A stretch of DNA of 64,000 bases, from NCBI RefSeq assembly GCF_030272615.1, contig NC_081406.1:186215770-186279769 (forward strand). The letters run 5' to 3'. Every line of letters begins with the position of its first letter. Position 1 is the stretch's first letter. A program made the translations under genes and the position numbers. Of this stretch, positions 1 to 12,359 are shown in pieces. The notes beneath the pieces were generated by a model that saw nothing but the letters and a program-made list of their open reading frames with translations, was not told the origin of the DNA and did not search any database. This DNA is from Cryptomeria japonica. Its lineage: Eukaryota; Streptophyta; Pinopsida; Cupressales; Cupressaceae.

Positions 1-989
1 ATAGAAAACTAAACTAAAACTAAAAATTAAAATGACTATTATATTTAAGAATTAGTTCATTATAGGGCTTGCACAAAGAACAACACTCGATTAGTGCCTT
101 GTCCATTACATAGCCAAGATGAAATAACTCATCTAATAGCAACATGAACACAAAACTAGTGACCATTCAATTATTATTGACTTACAAAAATGACGCCTCA
201 TGGACATAAAATTTATCTTCTTATAGATTCTAAAACATAAACAATATCCTCAACAACTGACTAAAAGCAAGTTTAACTTGCTCCTTGAACAAGAGTCATC
301 AACAAAATGTGCAATAGAAATCATTACAATCCTTGATTGTAGTGATTTGAAGGATAATGCCTACATTTATAGGAGACATCACAACATGACATCTTTCATC
401 TTAAGTTGCAAACTCATTTGGTTTCCATTATTAGAATAAAGATAACAACATTTAAAACTGAAATGTAAAGAACAACCAAAACCCTAGCAAAGCAACCCTG
501 TATAAAAAATTACATACTTAAAAAACTTGGAACTTGGGAATGGAACCCCTCTTAATGGAACCCAATTAGAACTTATTCAAGCCCTTAACAAATATCATTA
601 ATTTATCTTTTATAGAACAAGGGAGAAAATAAGATTCAAGCCATTTACATCTCAAAAGCTAGTAGGTAACCGCCTGAAAGTACAAAAGACAAGAAACCAT
701 AGAAATAGTGACAGTTAGTACAAAATTTGCTCCTTTCCCACTCTTGAAGGTAGTTGAGGAAGTTAATTTAGTTGGTGACTTGTACCCCAGACAAATCTTC
801 TCTAGTTCACCTAATGACTTCCACAGCATATCAATTCTCTATCCTAATGATGTGGCATCTAAGTAGCTCAAGGGACAAGTTAAATATGAATCAAATCTCT
901 CACATATACTCATTCTTTAAGATCAAAAAGTGGTAGCTGAAAAGATGATCAGTTAGAGTGCAAATTGGATTGTGCACTCACTTCCTTTC
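1..989. other. Unassigned intergenic DNA
   Basis: AT-rich sequence upstream of the first retrotransposon. I see no long open frame, no recognisable protein similarity, no LTR end and no RNA gene here. Confidence 0.5.
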
Positions 990-994
990 AATCT
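990..994. repeat. Target-site duplication of Copia element 1 (aatct)
   Basis: The five bases aatct directly precede the TG of the 5' LTR and recur at 6408-6412 directly after the CA of the 3' LTR. A perfect 5-bp duplication is the expected product of Copia integrase and fixes both ends of the element. Confidence 0.9.
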
Positions 995-1624
995 TGTTAG
1001 TTTGTTATCTTGGACAGTTGTTTGTCCATTTGCTGAATAATTAGTAAATGATTGTTTGCTAACAAATGTAGTTAGAGTTCAAACAATTCTTATTAATTAT
1101 TTGACTCTTTTTAGAAACTTCTAGCAACCAATTTGGTTAGGGTTGTTTAATTGTTTTAATCTCAGCCGTTGATTGAGAATTAATCTCGGTCATTGGTTTT
1201 CCAATGAGAGTAGTATATAAGGGGGTCAGGGGGCATTTGGAAAACAATGAATGAATGAATGAATTGTGTGGAGAAACTTGCAGTGTTAGCAAGGGCACAG
1301 TGATAGAGTTGGGATAGTAGCAGGGTGGAATCTCAGCAGGAGAAATTGGGAGGTCATTGAAGCTCTACCAGTAACAGGCAAGCAGTATTTGTATCTCTTG
1401 ATTTGTTGTAGTTAATATATATTCCTCATCTGTAGTACTGGTTTTCCCTTCGGGGTTTTTCCAGGGACAATTGTCTGGAAATATCGTGTCATTGTGTTAC
1501 ATATTTCTTTCCGCCTATTTTTTATTTGTGAAGTTGTAGTTGTGTTATTTTCCAATATTTGTTGATCAAATAATCTATTAAAGATAGGAGGTTAATAATT
1601 AGTAACTGCAATAGATTTTTCACA
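995..1624 (+). repeat. 5' LTR of Copia element 1
   Basis: It starts with TGTTAG and ends with TTTTCACA. It is 630 bp long and pairs with 5789-6407. A TATA box (tatataa, 1214-1220) follows a CCAAT-like ccaatgag, a plausible retroelement promoter. It holds short extra repeats of tgaatgaa and a ~30-bp segment missing from the 3' copy. Confidence 0.93.
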
Positions 1625-1637
1625 TGGTATCAGAGCT
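1625..1637 (+). other. Primer binding site (initiator tRNA-Met type)
   Basis: The sequence tggtatcagagct begins at the first base after the 5' LTR. It is the usual complement of the 3' end of plant initiator tRNA-Met used by Copia elements to prime minus-strand synthesis. Confidence 0.9.
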
Positions 1638-1736
1638 AAGTTAAGGGTAGAAGAGATTTACCCTAGCGAAGGAAACTGAGGGTTTATAAAACCTAGTTTA
1701 ACCTCTTTAGAATTTAAATTTGCTTTAACCTTTGAG

Positions 1737-2570
1737 ATGGCCTCAATTGGTTTAAGAGATCAGGACAGATTGGATGGAGCCTCTAATTTTGGTGTCTGGA
1801 AAGCTAGAATTTCTTTATTGCTAGAAGAGAATGGTATCAAGGAATATGTTACCATTGTTGTGACTATACCTACATATGCAACACAGCTTGCAGCATACAA
1901 GAAGGATGATTCCAAGGCGAGGAGGCTAATCCTTGATGGTGTCAAGGGCCATATAGTTCCACATATTGCAGAGTTAGATACTGCAAAGAAGATGTGGGAT
2001 GCCATTCTGAATTTGTACCAGAATGCTACCACTAATCGGAAGTTGATTCTCAGAGAAAAGCTGAGGAATACTCGAATGAATAAGGGAGAAGACGTGATGA
2101 GTTACCTCACCAAACTTAGACTTGTCAAGGATGAGTTAGCAGCTGTTGGAGATAAACCAAGTGATGATGAGCTAGTACGAATAGCCCTAAATGGGTTTTC
2201 TAAGCAGTGGGATGTCTTTGTTCAAGTTGTGAATGGACGAGACACCTTACCAAGTTGGGATCGACTTTGGAGTGACTTCACTCAGGAGGAGCTTAGACTA
2301 AGCCTTGTCAATGGAGCCAACAATAAGAGTCAGAAAAGTGAGGCAGAATAGGAGAACGTTGCCCTAGCGGGTAAAGGAAAAGCAAAGAAGGGGTCCAACA
2401 AAGGATCAAATCCACAAGGTGAGAAGAAGAAGAAAGACTTGTTGAAGATCAAGTGCTACGGCTATCACGAGTTTGGCCACTATGTCAGCGATTGCCTAGA
2501 AAGGAAGAAGAATGACAAGAAAGGCAAGAAGCAAGTTGCAGCTTCAGCAAGTGCAGAGAGCTCTCGAATA
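1737..2570 (+). pseudogene. gag: Copia gag (nucleocapsid/capsid), broken
   Basis: The frame opens with ATG at 1737 (MASIGLRDQDRLDG), 112 bases past the primer site. It gives a Copia gag capsid-type protein (UBN2 family) in which a substrate-like start LDGASNFGVWKARI precedes a helical domain. A TAG at 2349-2351 ends the first 204 residues, but the same frame continues through a lysine-rich stretch into a zinc knuckle near 2455. There C-Y-G-Y-H-E-F-G-H-x5-C shows the second cysteine of the CCHC motif replaced by tyrosine. The frame is then lost, and pol continues in another frame from about 2573. The protein would have packaged element RNA; in this state it is a pseudogene. Confidence 0.9.
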
Positions 2571-2572
2571 GA

Positions 2573-5500
2573 ATGGAAGATGAGTTTGCAATCATAGCGT
2601 GTATGGTTAGCTCACCCTCACAGAGTGTTTGGTACATAGATAGTGGGGCGTCATTTCATATGATAGGAGTTAGAGAATACTTCTCTAGTTATAAGGAGGA
2701 GAGTACCAGAATCCAGATCTCTATGTGAAACATGTCCAAACTCAACTCAATTGGGAAAGGGACTGTTCAGTTTCAGAGGGAGAATGGTAAGATGATTCCT
2801 CTTCATGATGTGTTGCATGTTCTAGGCTTAGGGATGAATTTGATTTTTGTATCTGTCCTTCAGGACAAAGGGTACAATGTACTCTTTAGAGGGGAAAATG
2901 TATTGATTAAGCATAAGGATTGGAAATCACCCATAGCTATTGGAGTTAGGAGTGGTCGACTTTATAGGTTGCAGTTTGATACTCCTAAGGTACTCATGAG
3001 CAGCAGTAATCCTAGAGATCTTGGAGAGCTATGGCATAGGAGGATGGGCTATATACATCATGGAGCACTTAAATTGCTTCATGAGATTGTGACAGGTGTT
3101 CCAGACGTGAGCACAGAGCATGATGATGTATGTAAGGGATGTGTGTTGGGAAAGTTTGTGAAAGCAACTTTTCCAAGGAGTGACACTAGATCCAAGGATG
3201 TTCTTGATCTAGTACATTCAGATGTATGTGGACCAATGTCAATGAAATCTCTCAGAGGGTATGAGTACTTTCATACTTTTATTGATGATTTCTCTAGGAA
3301 GACCTGGATATACTTCTTGAAGACCAAGGATGAGGTTTTTAGTCGCTTCCAAGAGTTCAAGGCTCTTGTGGAGAATTCAATAGGAAGGAAGATAAAGGTT
3401 CTTCGATCAGACAATGGAGGCGAGTACAAAGGGAATGAATTCCAAGAGTTTTGTACCAGGGAAGGAATCAAGAGAGAGTGGATTGTTCCTTACAACCCGC
3501 AACAAAATGGGGTTGCTGAGAGGAAGAATCGGTCCATATCGAAGGCAACAAGGGCTATGCTACATGATCAGGACCTGCCCCATTACTTATGGGTAGAAGC
3601 ATGTAGTACGACAGTATACATACAGAACAGGGTTCCACATAAGGTTCTAGGGAAGATGACACCAGAGGAAGCATTCACTAGGAAGAAGCTAGATGTCAGT
3701 CACTTCAAGTTCTTTGGGAGTTTGGCATATTGCCACATTCCTAAGGATACACGTACCAAGTTAGATCATACTACAGAAAAGGGGTACTTTGTGGGGTACA
3801 ATGAAACCTCAAAGGCATATCCGATATTTATTCTAGGGACCAGTAGGATTATGGTCAAGCGTGATGTCAAGTTCATGGAGGACAAGGCATTTAGAAGGTC
3901 CAGAGATTTTCCTGCAGATGATCAGAGTGAGCAACCGACAGAAGCTCCAAGGATAGCTCAATCGAGTCAAGGGTAGCAAAGCTCAAGTATAGTTACTAGT
4001 ACAAGCATAGGCTCGGGTAGTGAGAGTTTGCAGAGTATGGAGCAACTGGTGCAGCAAGAGATGCATCAAGAAGACATGGAGGTTGATGTTTCATCCTCTA
4101 CAGTTGGCAGTAGGAATCATGAGGTTCAACTGACACAAAAGAATACTCAGGAGTTAGTGGGTACTCCTAGGAGGAGGAGTAGACAACGAAAACAACCAGC
4201 TAGGTATGATAACTATGTAGCTTTAGTTAGTCAGTTGGTAGATAGTGAACCTTCTAACTATTAGGAGGTTGCACAACATCAAGTGTGGCAAGATGCTATG
4301 GTTGAGGAGTATACTTCAATTATGCAGAATGATGTTTGGAAGGTAGTGCCTAGACCAATAGATAGGGTTGTAATTGGATCACGTTGGATCCATAAGATCA
4401 AGCACGGTGCAGATGGTAGCATCAAGAAATACAAGGCAAGGTTTGTGGCAAAAGGGTTCTCTCAGAAGGAGGGAATAGACTATGAGGATACATTTGCTCC
4501 AGTTGCTAGGTATACTTCTATACAAGCTATAATCTCAATTTCAGCATAAATGGGATGGTAGATCCATCAAATGGATGTCAAGACAACGTTCCTCAATGGT
4601 GAGTTGAGAGAGGAGGTATACATAGAACAACCAAAAGGCTTTGTAGCACACAGTAAAGAGACCCACGTGTGTATATTAAAGAGAGCTTTGTATAGACTCA
4701 AGCAGGCTCCCAGAGCATGGTATGGACGCATTGATAGTTACTTGCAGGAAATGGGATTTGTGAAGAGTGAGGCGGATGCTAATCTCTACTACTTGGTGGT
4801 TGGGGGTGATATTCTCATTCTTGTTCTATATGTGGATGACTTGTTTCTAACAGGTTCACTAGGGCTCATAGAAGAGTGCAAGAGGGACCTTGCAACAGAG
4901 TTCGAGATGAAGGATTTGGGAAATATGCACTACTTTCTAGGCATGGAGGTATGGCAGACAGATGGAGAGATTTTCCTTGGACAAGGGAAATATTGCATTG
5001 AAATCTTGAAAAGGTTCAGGATGGAAGATTGCAAAGCCATGTCTACACCTATGATCACAAATTGGAGGAAGGTAGACACATCCAGGGAGAAGGGTGTAGA
5101 TCCCACCTTATACAGGCAGTTGATTGGTTCTCTCATGTATTTGGTCAACACCAGGCCAGATATAGCTTTTGTAGTTAACTCTCTTAGTCAATTCATGGTT
5201 GAACCAAAGGGAGTGCATTGGACAGTAGCAAAGCATGTGTTGCGTTATTTGTGAGGTACAATCGAGTATGGGATTAGATATGCTTGAGGTGAAGGAATCA
5301 AGTTGATGGGCTATACTGATGTAGATTGGGCAGGCAGTACAACAGACAACAGAAGCACTTCAAGGTGTTGTTTCAGTTTGGGATCAGGAGTTGTCTCTTG
5401 GTTCAGTAGGAAGCAGAAGTCTGTGGCTTTGAGTTTTGCAGAGTCAGAATACGTAGCAACTAGCATGGTGACATGTGAAGCTATATGGCTTCGAAAGTTG

Positions 5501-5794
5501 CTAGTAGCCTTGTTTGGTCAGAAGGTGGAGACTAGAGTGATACACTATGACAATCAGAGTTGCATTAAGTTGACTAATAATCCGGTGTTTCATGATAGGT
5601 CGAAACATATAGACATCAGGTATCACTTCATCAGAGATTGTGTACAATGTGGAGTTGTTCAGCTACAGTTTATACCTACAGATCAGCAGGTAGCAGACAT
5701 TCTGACAAAGGCATTAGGGAAGGCAAAATTCATCTTCTTCAAAGAGAAGTTGGGTGTCATGCAGAACAACTTCCTCGCTAAGAGGGAGTGTTAG
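2573..5794 (+). pseudogene. pol: Copia pol (protease, integrase, RT, RNase H) with in-frame stops
   Basis: One reading frame runs from about 2573 to the stop at 5792-5794, interrupted by in-frame stops near 2727, 3974, 4262, 4547, 5252 and 5285. Protease: WYIDSGASFHM near 2629. Integrase: GAG-pre-integrase HRRMGYIHH and CKGC, then catalytic Asp (3221), Asp (3410) and Glu (3518); the last two are 36 codons apart, the canonical DX35E. Reverse transcriptase: [16 protein letters not shown] and [12 protein letters not shown], then the YVDD active site at 4829-4840. RNase H: TDVDWAGSTTDNRSTS, ending in DILTKAL. Apart from the stops no frameshift is seen, so decay is mostly by point mutation. Catalytic residues remain, but the polyprotein is broken. 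Confidence 0.93.
5780..5788 (+). other. Polypurine tract of Copia element 1
   Basis: The purine run aagagggag abuts the TG of the 3' LTR, the expected plus-strand primer position. It lies inside the last codons of the RNase H frame. Confidence 0.8.
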
Positions 5795-6407
5795 TTTGTT
5801 AGCTTGGACAACTGTTTGTCCATTTGCTAAATAATTAGTAAATAATTGTTTGCTAACAAATGTAGTTAGAGTTCAAACCATTCTTATTAATTATTTGACT
5901 CTTTTTAGAAACTTCTAGCAACCAATTTGGTTAGGGTTGTTTAGTTGTTTTAATCTCAGCCATTGGTTTTCCAATGAGAGTAGTATATAAGGGGGTCAGG
6001 GGGCATTTGGAAAACAATAAATGAATTGTGTGGAGAAACTTGCAGTGTTAGCAAGTAAGTCTTGCAGTGTTAGCAAGGGCGCAGTGATAGCGTTGGGATA
6101 GTAGCAGGGTGGAATCTCAGCAGGAGAAATTGGGAGGTCGTCGAAGCTCTGCCAATAATAGGCAAGCAATATTTGTATCTCTTGATTTGTTGTAGTTAAT
6201 ATATATTCCTCATCTGCAGTACCGGTTTTCCCTTCGGGGTTTTTCCAAGGACAATTGTTCGGAAATATCGTGTCATTGTGTTACATATTTCTTTCCACCT
6301 ATTTTTTTTTGTGAAGTTGTAGTTGTGTTATTTCCCAATATTTGTTGATCAAATAAACTATTAAAGATAGGAGGTTAATAATCAGTAACTGCAATAGATT
6401 TTTCACA
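5789..6407 (+). repeat. 3' LTR of Copia element 1
   Basis: It is 619 bp, from TGTTAG to TTTTCACA, with a TATA box at 5984-5990. Compared with the 5' copy it lacks a segment near the CCAAT motif and carries a short duplication of cttgcagtgttagcaag around 6046-6077. It is followed by the aatct duplication. Confidence 0.93.
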
Positions 6408-6412
6408 AATCT

Positions 6413-7273
6413 TAGAAGCTAAATAAATTTACTTTCAAAAGAGCATACCTATTTATTTCTAACTCTGACAAATTGAAATATAAATCAATTTCACATATTT
6501 CATTCAATTATTATCAATCCCTCTCTCCAGCTATTTATTTCATCAGTTCTCCTCTATCATCACCAGTCTATCCATGGTGGTGTTACCACACCTTTTGAAA
6601 CCCTTTGATGTTGATAGGAAGCTACCATTGGTGCTCAAGTAGTGAACAATTACCATGGGAAGCCATTTAATTTTTAAGTTTGAACATTGTGCATGCTTGC
6701 GTCTTTGAAAAATTGGACCAACTTTACAATTTGTGCGATTGGGAAATAAATCACAATTGACTCTTTATACACGCAAGCTTTAGAAATAAAAAGCACTTTT
6801 GGTGGGGTCAAGATTTTACCTTTTGAGTCTTTCTTATGTGGAGGCTGCCAATTGGTAGCTCTATGCATCTCCTCTCCATCCTGAAGCCTCAAAACCTTGG
6901 CGCAATGTGCCATGATGCCACACATAAACTATGTGGACCATTGGAAAACTAATGTTTTCTTTGTGCATGATTGCATGGGGTGCAACTTTGGGAATGTTTT
7001 AATCTTGCACACATGCATAATTCTGTCAAACTTGTGTGAGTATTGTCATTATTATCATTGATGTCAAATATGGTTATTCGGTTTGGACCAAATGTTCTAT
7101 GTTGTTGGTGTTGCAGTTTTTGGTATTGTTGGAAAAAAAGGATGAGATATGATCTATTGGAGTCATTTCCGAAAGATCCTCATCTCAGAAATCTTGAGTT
7201 GTACTTATTTTGGTTTATATTTTGTCACAGTATCAGTTGTGTGTCCTTTGGCATATGTCATGTCATTTATATT
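6413..7273. other. Unassigned DNA between the two Copia elements
   Basis: AT-rich sequence with a few short frames on both strands (for example an 83-codon frame at 6674-6925 on -) that I cannot relate to a family. The right part (from about 7020) should be contiguous with 14814-15164 once the - strand Copia insertion is removed. Confidence 0.45.
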
Positions 7274-7278
7274 AATTA
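7274..7278. repeat. Target-site duplication of Copia element 2 (aatta)
   Basis: aatta lies before the left LTR and again at 14809-14813 after the right LTR. The left LTR edge is slightly eroded (ttattaatc where the right LTR has tgttaatc), so this side is accurate to about one base. Confidence 0.65.
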
Positions 7279-8791
7279 TTATTAATCTTAGAGGATCCGG
7301 TTAATACTGAGAGGGGGGGGTGAATCAGTATTAACAATAATTTCAAACTCAAATCTTGAACTTATAATACTTCTTCAAGTAAAACATAAACCAGTAATAA
7401 ACTCTTTACCATTACCGGTAATCACTTATAACCAATTGTTAAACTAGTTTATCAAAACAACTCATTAAGTGTTCATCAACATGCATAAACTAAAAGTAAA
7501 ACATAACAACACATAAAAACATTCATAATATGAACACCATGTTTTTCACGTGGAAACCCACATAGGGAAAAACCATGGTGGGAATTGGTACCCACAAAAA
7601 TTGTGCACTCTTTCAGAATGAGCTCTGTTAGGAACCTAGCCTGGTCAGAAGCTTACATTGATGCCATATTAGGAGCAAACCGTGTTAGAAGTCACCTGGT
7701 TAAGGAATTTAGATGATGAGCCTTGTTAGGATCAACCTTGCAAGAGAATTTAACACTCTGATATAGAGCTACCCGGTTAAGGGATTTACAATGTAAGGCA
7801 TGTTAGGACCTACCCGATTAAGAGATTTTGACTGCTGCAATTATTAGAGAATAACGGTGAATGATCTGGGTACAACAATTAATTGCTAGCTTAATCTGAT
7901 CCAATTAAGCTCCAACTCTGCTACTCTCTGGTAGATCTCATACTCTAGTTTGGCTTCACACTTTTCTCAAAACCACCAACACAACAAAAATCAACTCTAC
8001 TGACATAAATAACCTTTTCAACTTAGTCGGTTACAAAACCCTAAGACTTACAACATAGATCATCACATATCTTTTACAACTCATTACAGATCATCATTGA
8101 TCATCATATGGATCATTACAATCAATAACAAATCAATTACAATCGTTGAATGATCATCACATCTTGATCTGATAAAAATTAAAACCCTTAGAACACTCTG
8201 CTAAGCACTTTGCATATTCCCAAGAAATTCACTCTTCAAACGTACCAAAACATCTTTCAAACACTTCACGCAGTTTGTGCCACATCATCACCAACATTTG
8301 AACTTGATGTAGATCACTTTCAAACCAAAAATCATTACCGATTAAGAGAATTATTTACCGGTCCTTAAACCCTTCTTAAGCCCTAGTAAAAATACAACAT
8401 AAATCATAAACATGATTTCCAATAACCAGAACATGATGCAGTTCCATTCATATACATATTACAATGATACAAGCTCACATTCCAAACCACAACACTTCAA
8501 TCATCACCAATCGCCAGATCAAGTCAAAACATTCCTCATTTATCGGTTAACATCCTAATTCCCAGTTCACTATCTATAATACCGGTGAGGCATTTTCGAT
8601 AGACGAAAAATACTTTGATGATAAAATACAAAATAGTAAACATCAGTTGTCATCAATGACAACACAAATAACTGATCAAAGTCATCTGATCATGCAATTT
8701 CAATCTCTTCATCACAATGTCATCACAAACAATCCTTTATCGGTTCAGTCACCATTCTTCATCTGCATCAGTTATGCCAATCATGCCAACA
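7279..8791 (-). repeat. 3' LTR of Copia element 2
   Basis: About 1.51 kb. On the minus strand it begins TGTTGGCATGATTGG and ends near the eroded inner edge attaataa. Its U5-like end contains a long C run followed by CTCTCAG, and a ttttcacgtggaaacc motif (on +) near 7545. Both motifs recur in other LTRs of this window. Confidence 0.88.
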
Positions 8792-8805
8792 TTCTCCCCC
8801 TTTGG
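8792..8805 (-). other. Polypurine tract of Copia element 2
   Basis: On the minus strand the run ccaaagggggagaa directly abuts the 3' LTR start TGTTGGCATG. Confidence 0.8.
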
Positions 8806-9146
8806 CATTGATGGTAACACCAACATAAACTCCAACATATTCAACTAAAATCATGTTGCTCAGTTTTGAAACTTTTGTGTTGTACTTCACTCTTCTGTTG
8901 GTTCTTCTCTTTTCTTCTTCACTTGTAACTAAATCTTCATTTCTTCTCTCCCTTTTTATTACACATCTCCTCCTCCTTAGGCTAATATATTTATTCTCCC
9001 CCTTTGATAGCAATGCCAAAGGTACATATACATCATCGGTTATCAAATCTCATATAAGTTGCTCCCCCTATGGAGTAGCCGCCATTTCATCAATCCTTAG
9101 TGAAAAATATTCAGTATGCCAACTAGATTGATGCATCTCTTGCATC
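8806..9146 (-). other. Untranslated 3' region of Copia element 2
   Basis: Sequence between the RNase H end and the polypurine tract. It contains a second tctccccctttg run near 8995 that resembles the polypurine tract. I see no coding similarity. Confidence 0.5.
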
Positions 9147-12100
9147 TTAGTTCTTCTTATGTAGGGGTCTGACCCCTAATTTACCTCTAAGGTACTCAAA
9201 GGTAGTCTTCGGCAATGGTTTTGTGAAAATGTCTACAAGCTTCTCTTTGCTTGTCACATACTCCATTCTGACTTGTTTTTTTTGTACTCTCTCCCTTAGA
9301 AAGTGATATTTTAATTCTATGTACTTTGTGCTTGCATGTAACACAAGATTTTTTGAAATATTAATCGCACTTCTATTGTCACAATAAATAGTTACCGGTT
9401 CAGACATATCAAGTTTAAAACCTTCTAATACATGTCTCATCCAGATTGCCTATGTGCAATTCATTGATGTTGCAACATACTCTGCCTCTGTTGTTGACTG
9501 TGATACACATGTTTGCTTCTTACTTGTCCAAGAAACCAATCTACCTCCAAGAAGAAAAGCTCCACCGATAGCACTTTTCTAGTCATCGACATTGCCTACC
9601 CAATCTGCATTAGTAAACACTTCCAAAGAAAAACCATTTTTATAAGGATACCATAAACCATAATATATTGTGCCTTTCAAGTACTGAAATATCATTTTCA
9701 TCGCTACCAAGTGAGTCTCCTTGGGATCCTTCTGAAATCTAGCAACCAAACCAACAACATGTGCAATATCAGGCCTACTGTGAACAACATAAAGCAACTT
9801 ACCAATCATGGACCTATATTCTTTTTCATCAACAGAGGGTGAATCATCTTGTTTAAACAATTTACAACCTGTCACCATTAGAGTACCAACCGGTTTGCAA
9901 TCCTTCATGCCAAATGTTTTCAACACTTCCTTTACATACTTTCTTTGATAGATAAATATTCCACCATCCAATTGCTTGACCTGCAACCCAATGAAAAACT
10001 TAATCTCACTGATAAGAGACATCTCAAATTCTTTCTTCATCTCTGCAGCAAACGCCATACATAAATCATCATCACCTCCAAAAATTATATCATCTACAAA
10101 TACTTCAACTATCAACACTTTGTCTCGATCAATCTTAAGATATATATTACTGTCTTCACTGGTAGATTGGAATTCTATCCTATTCAAGTGTGCATGCAAT
10201 CTTTCAAACCATGCCCTCGGTGTCTACTTCAATCCATAAAACTTGCCTTATGTAACTTGCAAACCATATCTTTATCTTCAGTTAAAGCAAATCCATCTGG
10301 TTTTTCTATGTACACTTCTTCCTCAAGGATGTCATTAAGAAAAGCATATTTAACATCCATCTGGTAGACCTTAAATCCTTTAAATGCAGCATAAGAAAGT
10401 AACATTATTACTCCTTCCAATCTCACCACCGATGCAAAGGTTTCTCCATAGTCTTCTCCTTCTTATTGTGCATAGCCTTTGCATACCAATCTTTCTTTAT
10501 TTCTCACAACCTTGCCTTCTTCATTCAACTTGTTTCTAAAGACCCATTTAGTGTCGATCACATTCTTATCTTCTGGTCTAAGAACAAGTGTCCATGTCTT
10601 GTTCTTCTCTATCTAATCCAATTCCTCATTCATGGCATTAGTTCAATCATCATCCTTCAACGTCTCTCCTACTATTTTAAGCTCTATGATTGAAATCAGA
10701 TAAGAGTTTTCTTTGATTTTCCTTCTTGTTTGTACACCAGCATTTTTATCTCCTATAATTTGTTCTTCTGAATGATTCAATCTGACATATCTTGGTATTA
10801 CCAATTTTGGTGTTGTGCCTTTTGCTTCATGTTCTTCATCTTCTTCATTTCTCTCTTCATTTACCGGTTGAGCACCTATTTCTACATTTTCCTGCTCATC
10901 ATTCTTTTGTACTTCCAGTTTAATGAACGCAAGTTTTTCCTCATCTTTCTCCGGTCTAGATCTGTTGGTCTTATTAGATCTCTTAGAGAGTTCATCTACC
11001 TTCACATTTTCACTCTCAATGATCCTTTTTGTTCTCTTATTATAACATTTTAAAGCCTTACTCTTTGTAGAGTAACCAAGAAAAATACCTTCATCAAACT
11101 TTGGATCAAACTTTCCAATGTATGTTTAATGAAACATCTACTCCCAAAAATTTTAAAGTAACTTACATTAGGAGTCTTTCCATGCCATAATTCAAAAGGT
11201 GTTTTGTTGTTACCTCTCTTAACAAGTACCCGGTTCAAAGTGTAGAGAACAGTCCTAACTGCTTCTCTCCAAAAAAATTGATACTTCACCTTGAATCAAC
11301 ATGGTTCTAGTAGCTTCAACAATTGTTCTATTTATTCTCTCTGCTATCCCATTCTATTGTGGAGTTCTCGGAGCTAACAGCTGCCTCTTGATTCAATGTT
11401 CATCACAAAACTGCACAAACTCATCAGAAGTAAATTCTCCTCCCCGATCAGATCTCAAATATTTCAGATTCTTCCCGCTTTCTTTCTCAACTAAAGCTTT
11501 GAATGTTTTGAATTTACTAAATGCTGTAGACTTTTCTTTTAGAAAATTTACCCACATCATCTTGGAAAAATCATCAGTGAAAATCATGAAATGTCTATCA
11601 TCAAAATAGCTCTTAGTCCTCATAGGACCACAAAGATTAGTATTAACCAAATCTAGAATATTTTCTCAAGAGAAAGACTTACTCTTGAAAGATATAGAAG
11701 TCATCTTACCCATCTGACAATCCTTACATAACACATTATCTGGTTTAACAAGCTAGGGCAAACCTCTCACAATACTTGATTTACTAACCTTTTATCAAAT
11801 TGTCAAAATTAACATGACAAAACCTCTTGTGCCATAACCAGTTGTCTTCAATTTTTGCCACCAAACAACTATTCACATTAGTATTTAGATGAAATAGATT
11901 GCCTCTTGTCTACTTTCTAGTAGCAATCAATTATCTATTACTTCCAAGAATCCTGCACACTCCACTTTTAAATTCTAGAAGATATCCCTTATCATTTAAT
12001 TGACCAACACTCAAAAGGTTATGCTTTAATCCATCAACCCAAAAGACATCATCTGTATTGCTTTTTCCATTTAATGAAATAGTTCCTTTACCTTTAACCA

Positions 12101-12359
12101 TGCAGGGTGTGTTGTTACCAAATCTTACCACACCGCCATCAAATTCTTCAAGGGATAAGAACTTTTTTCTATCACCAGTCATGTGGTGTGAGCAACCACT
12201 ATCTATTATCCATTCATCACTGCTATCCATGTAATATACTAATTCCTTTTCATTAGTCGTATCTATCTTCGTAGTAACAAACACTATCTCCTCATTGTCA
12301 TCATCTTCTGATTCTTCATCAGTTACTATTTCATCAACTACAACATAGCAATGTTTCTA
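9147..12359 (-). pseudogene. pol: Copia pol, multiply broken
   Basis: Read from 12359 downward. Protease and pre-integrase lie at 12284-11931 with DEWIIDSGCSHHMTGD. The integrase zinc-finger region (WLWHKRFCHVNFDN) lies near 11.8 kb, and the integrase core at 11650-11050 has FTDDFSKMMW and LRSDRGGEF. A charged, variable linker follows at 11005-10643. Reverse transcriptase is in pieces at 10429-10229 (MDVKYAFLNDILEEEVYIEK) and 10199-9579, with active site FVDDIIFGG near 10.1 kb. RNase H at 9440-9147 has YCDNRSAINISK. Stops and frame changes separate nearly all blocks, so no polyprotein can be made. The product would have been the enzymatic part of a Copia particle. Confidence 0.9.

Larger units (their letters stand above)
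995..6407 (+). mobile_element. Complete Copia LTR retrotransposon (element 1)
   Basis: All structural parts are visible in order: 5' LTR, initiator-Met-type primer binding site, gag, protease, integrase, reverse transcriptase, RNase H, polypurine tract and 3' LTR, flanked by perfect aatct duplications. Integrase lying before reverse transcriptase identifies Copia (Ty1) rather than Gypsy. The coding region carries several in-frame stops and one frame change, so it cannot encode a working polyprotein. The LTRs differ by roughly 25-30 substitutions by eye plus a few small indels, so this is a moderately old insertion. Confidence 0.95.

Noticed and set aside
6674-6925. 83-codon minus-strand frame with a CVYKE and Pro/Lys-rich stretch
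   Set aside because: I could not relate it to any family, and there is no supporting splice or neighbour context. It may be chance.
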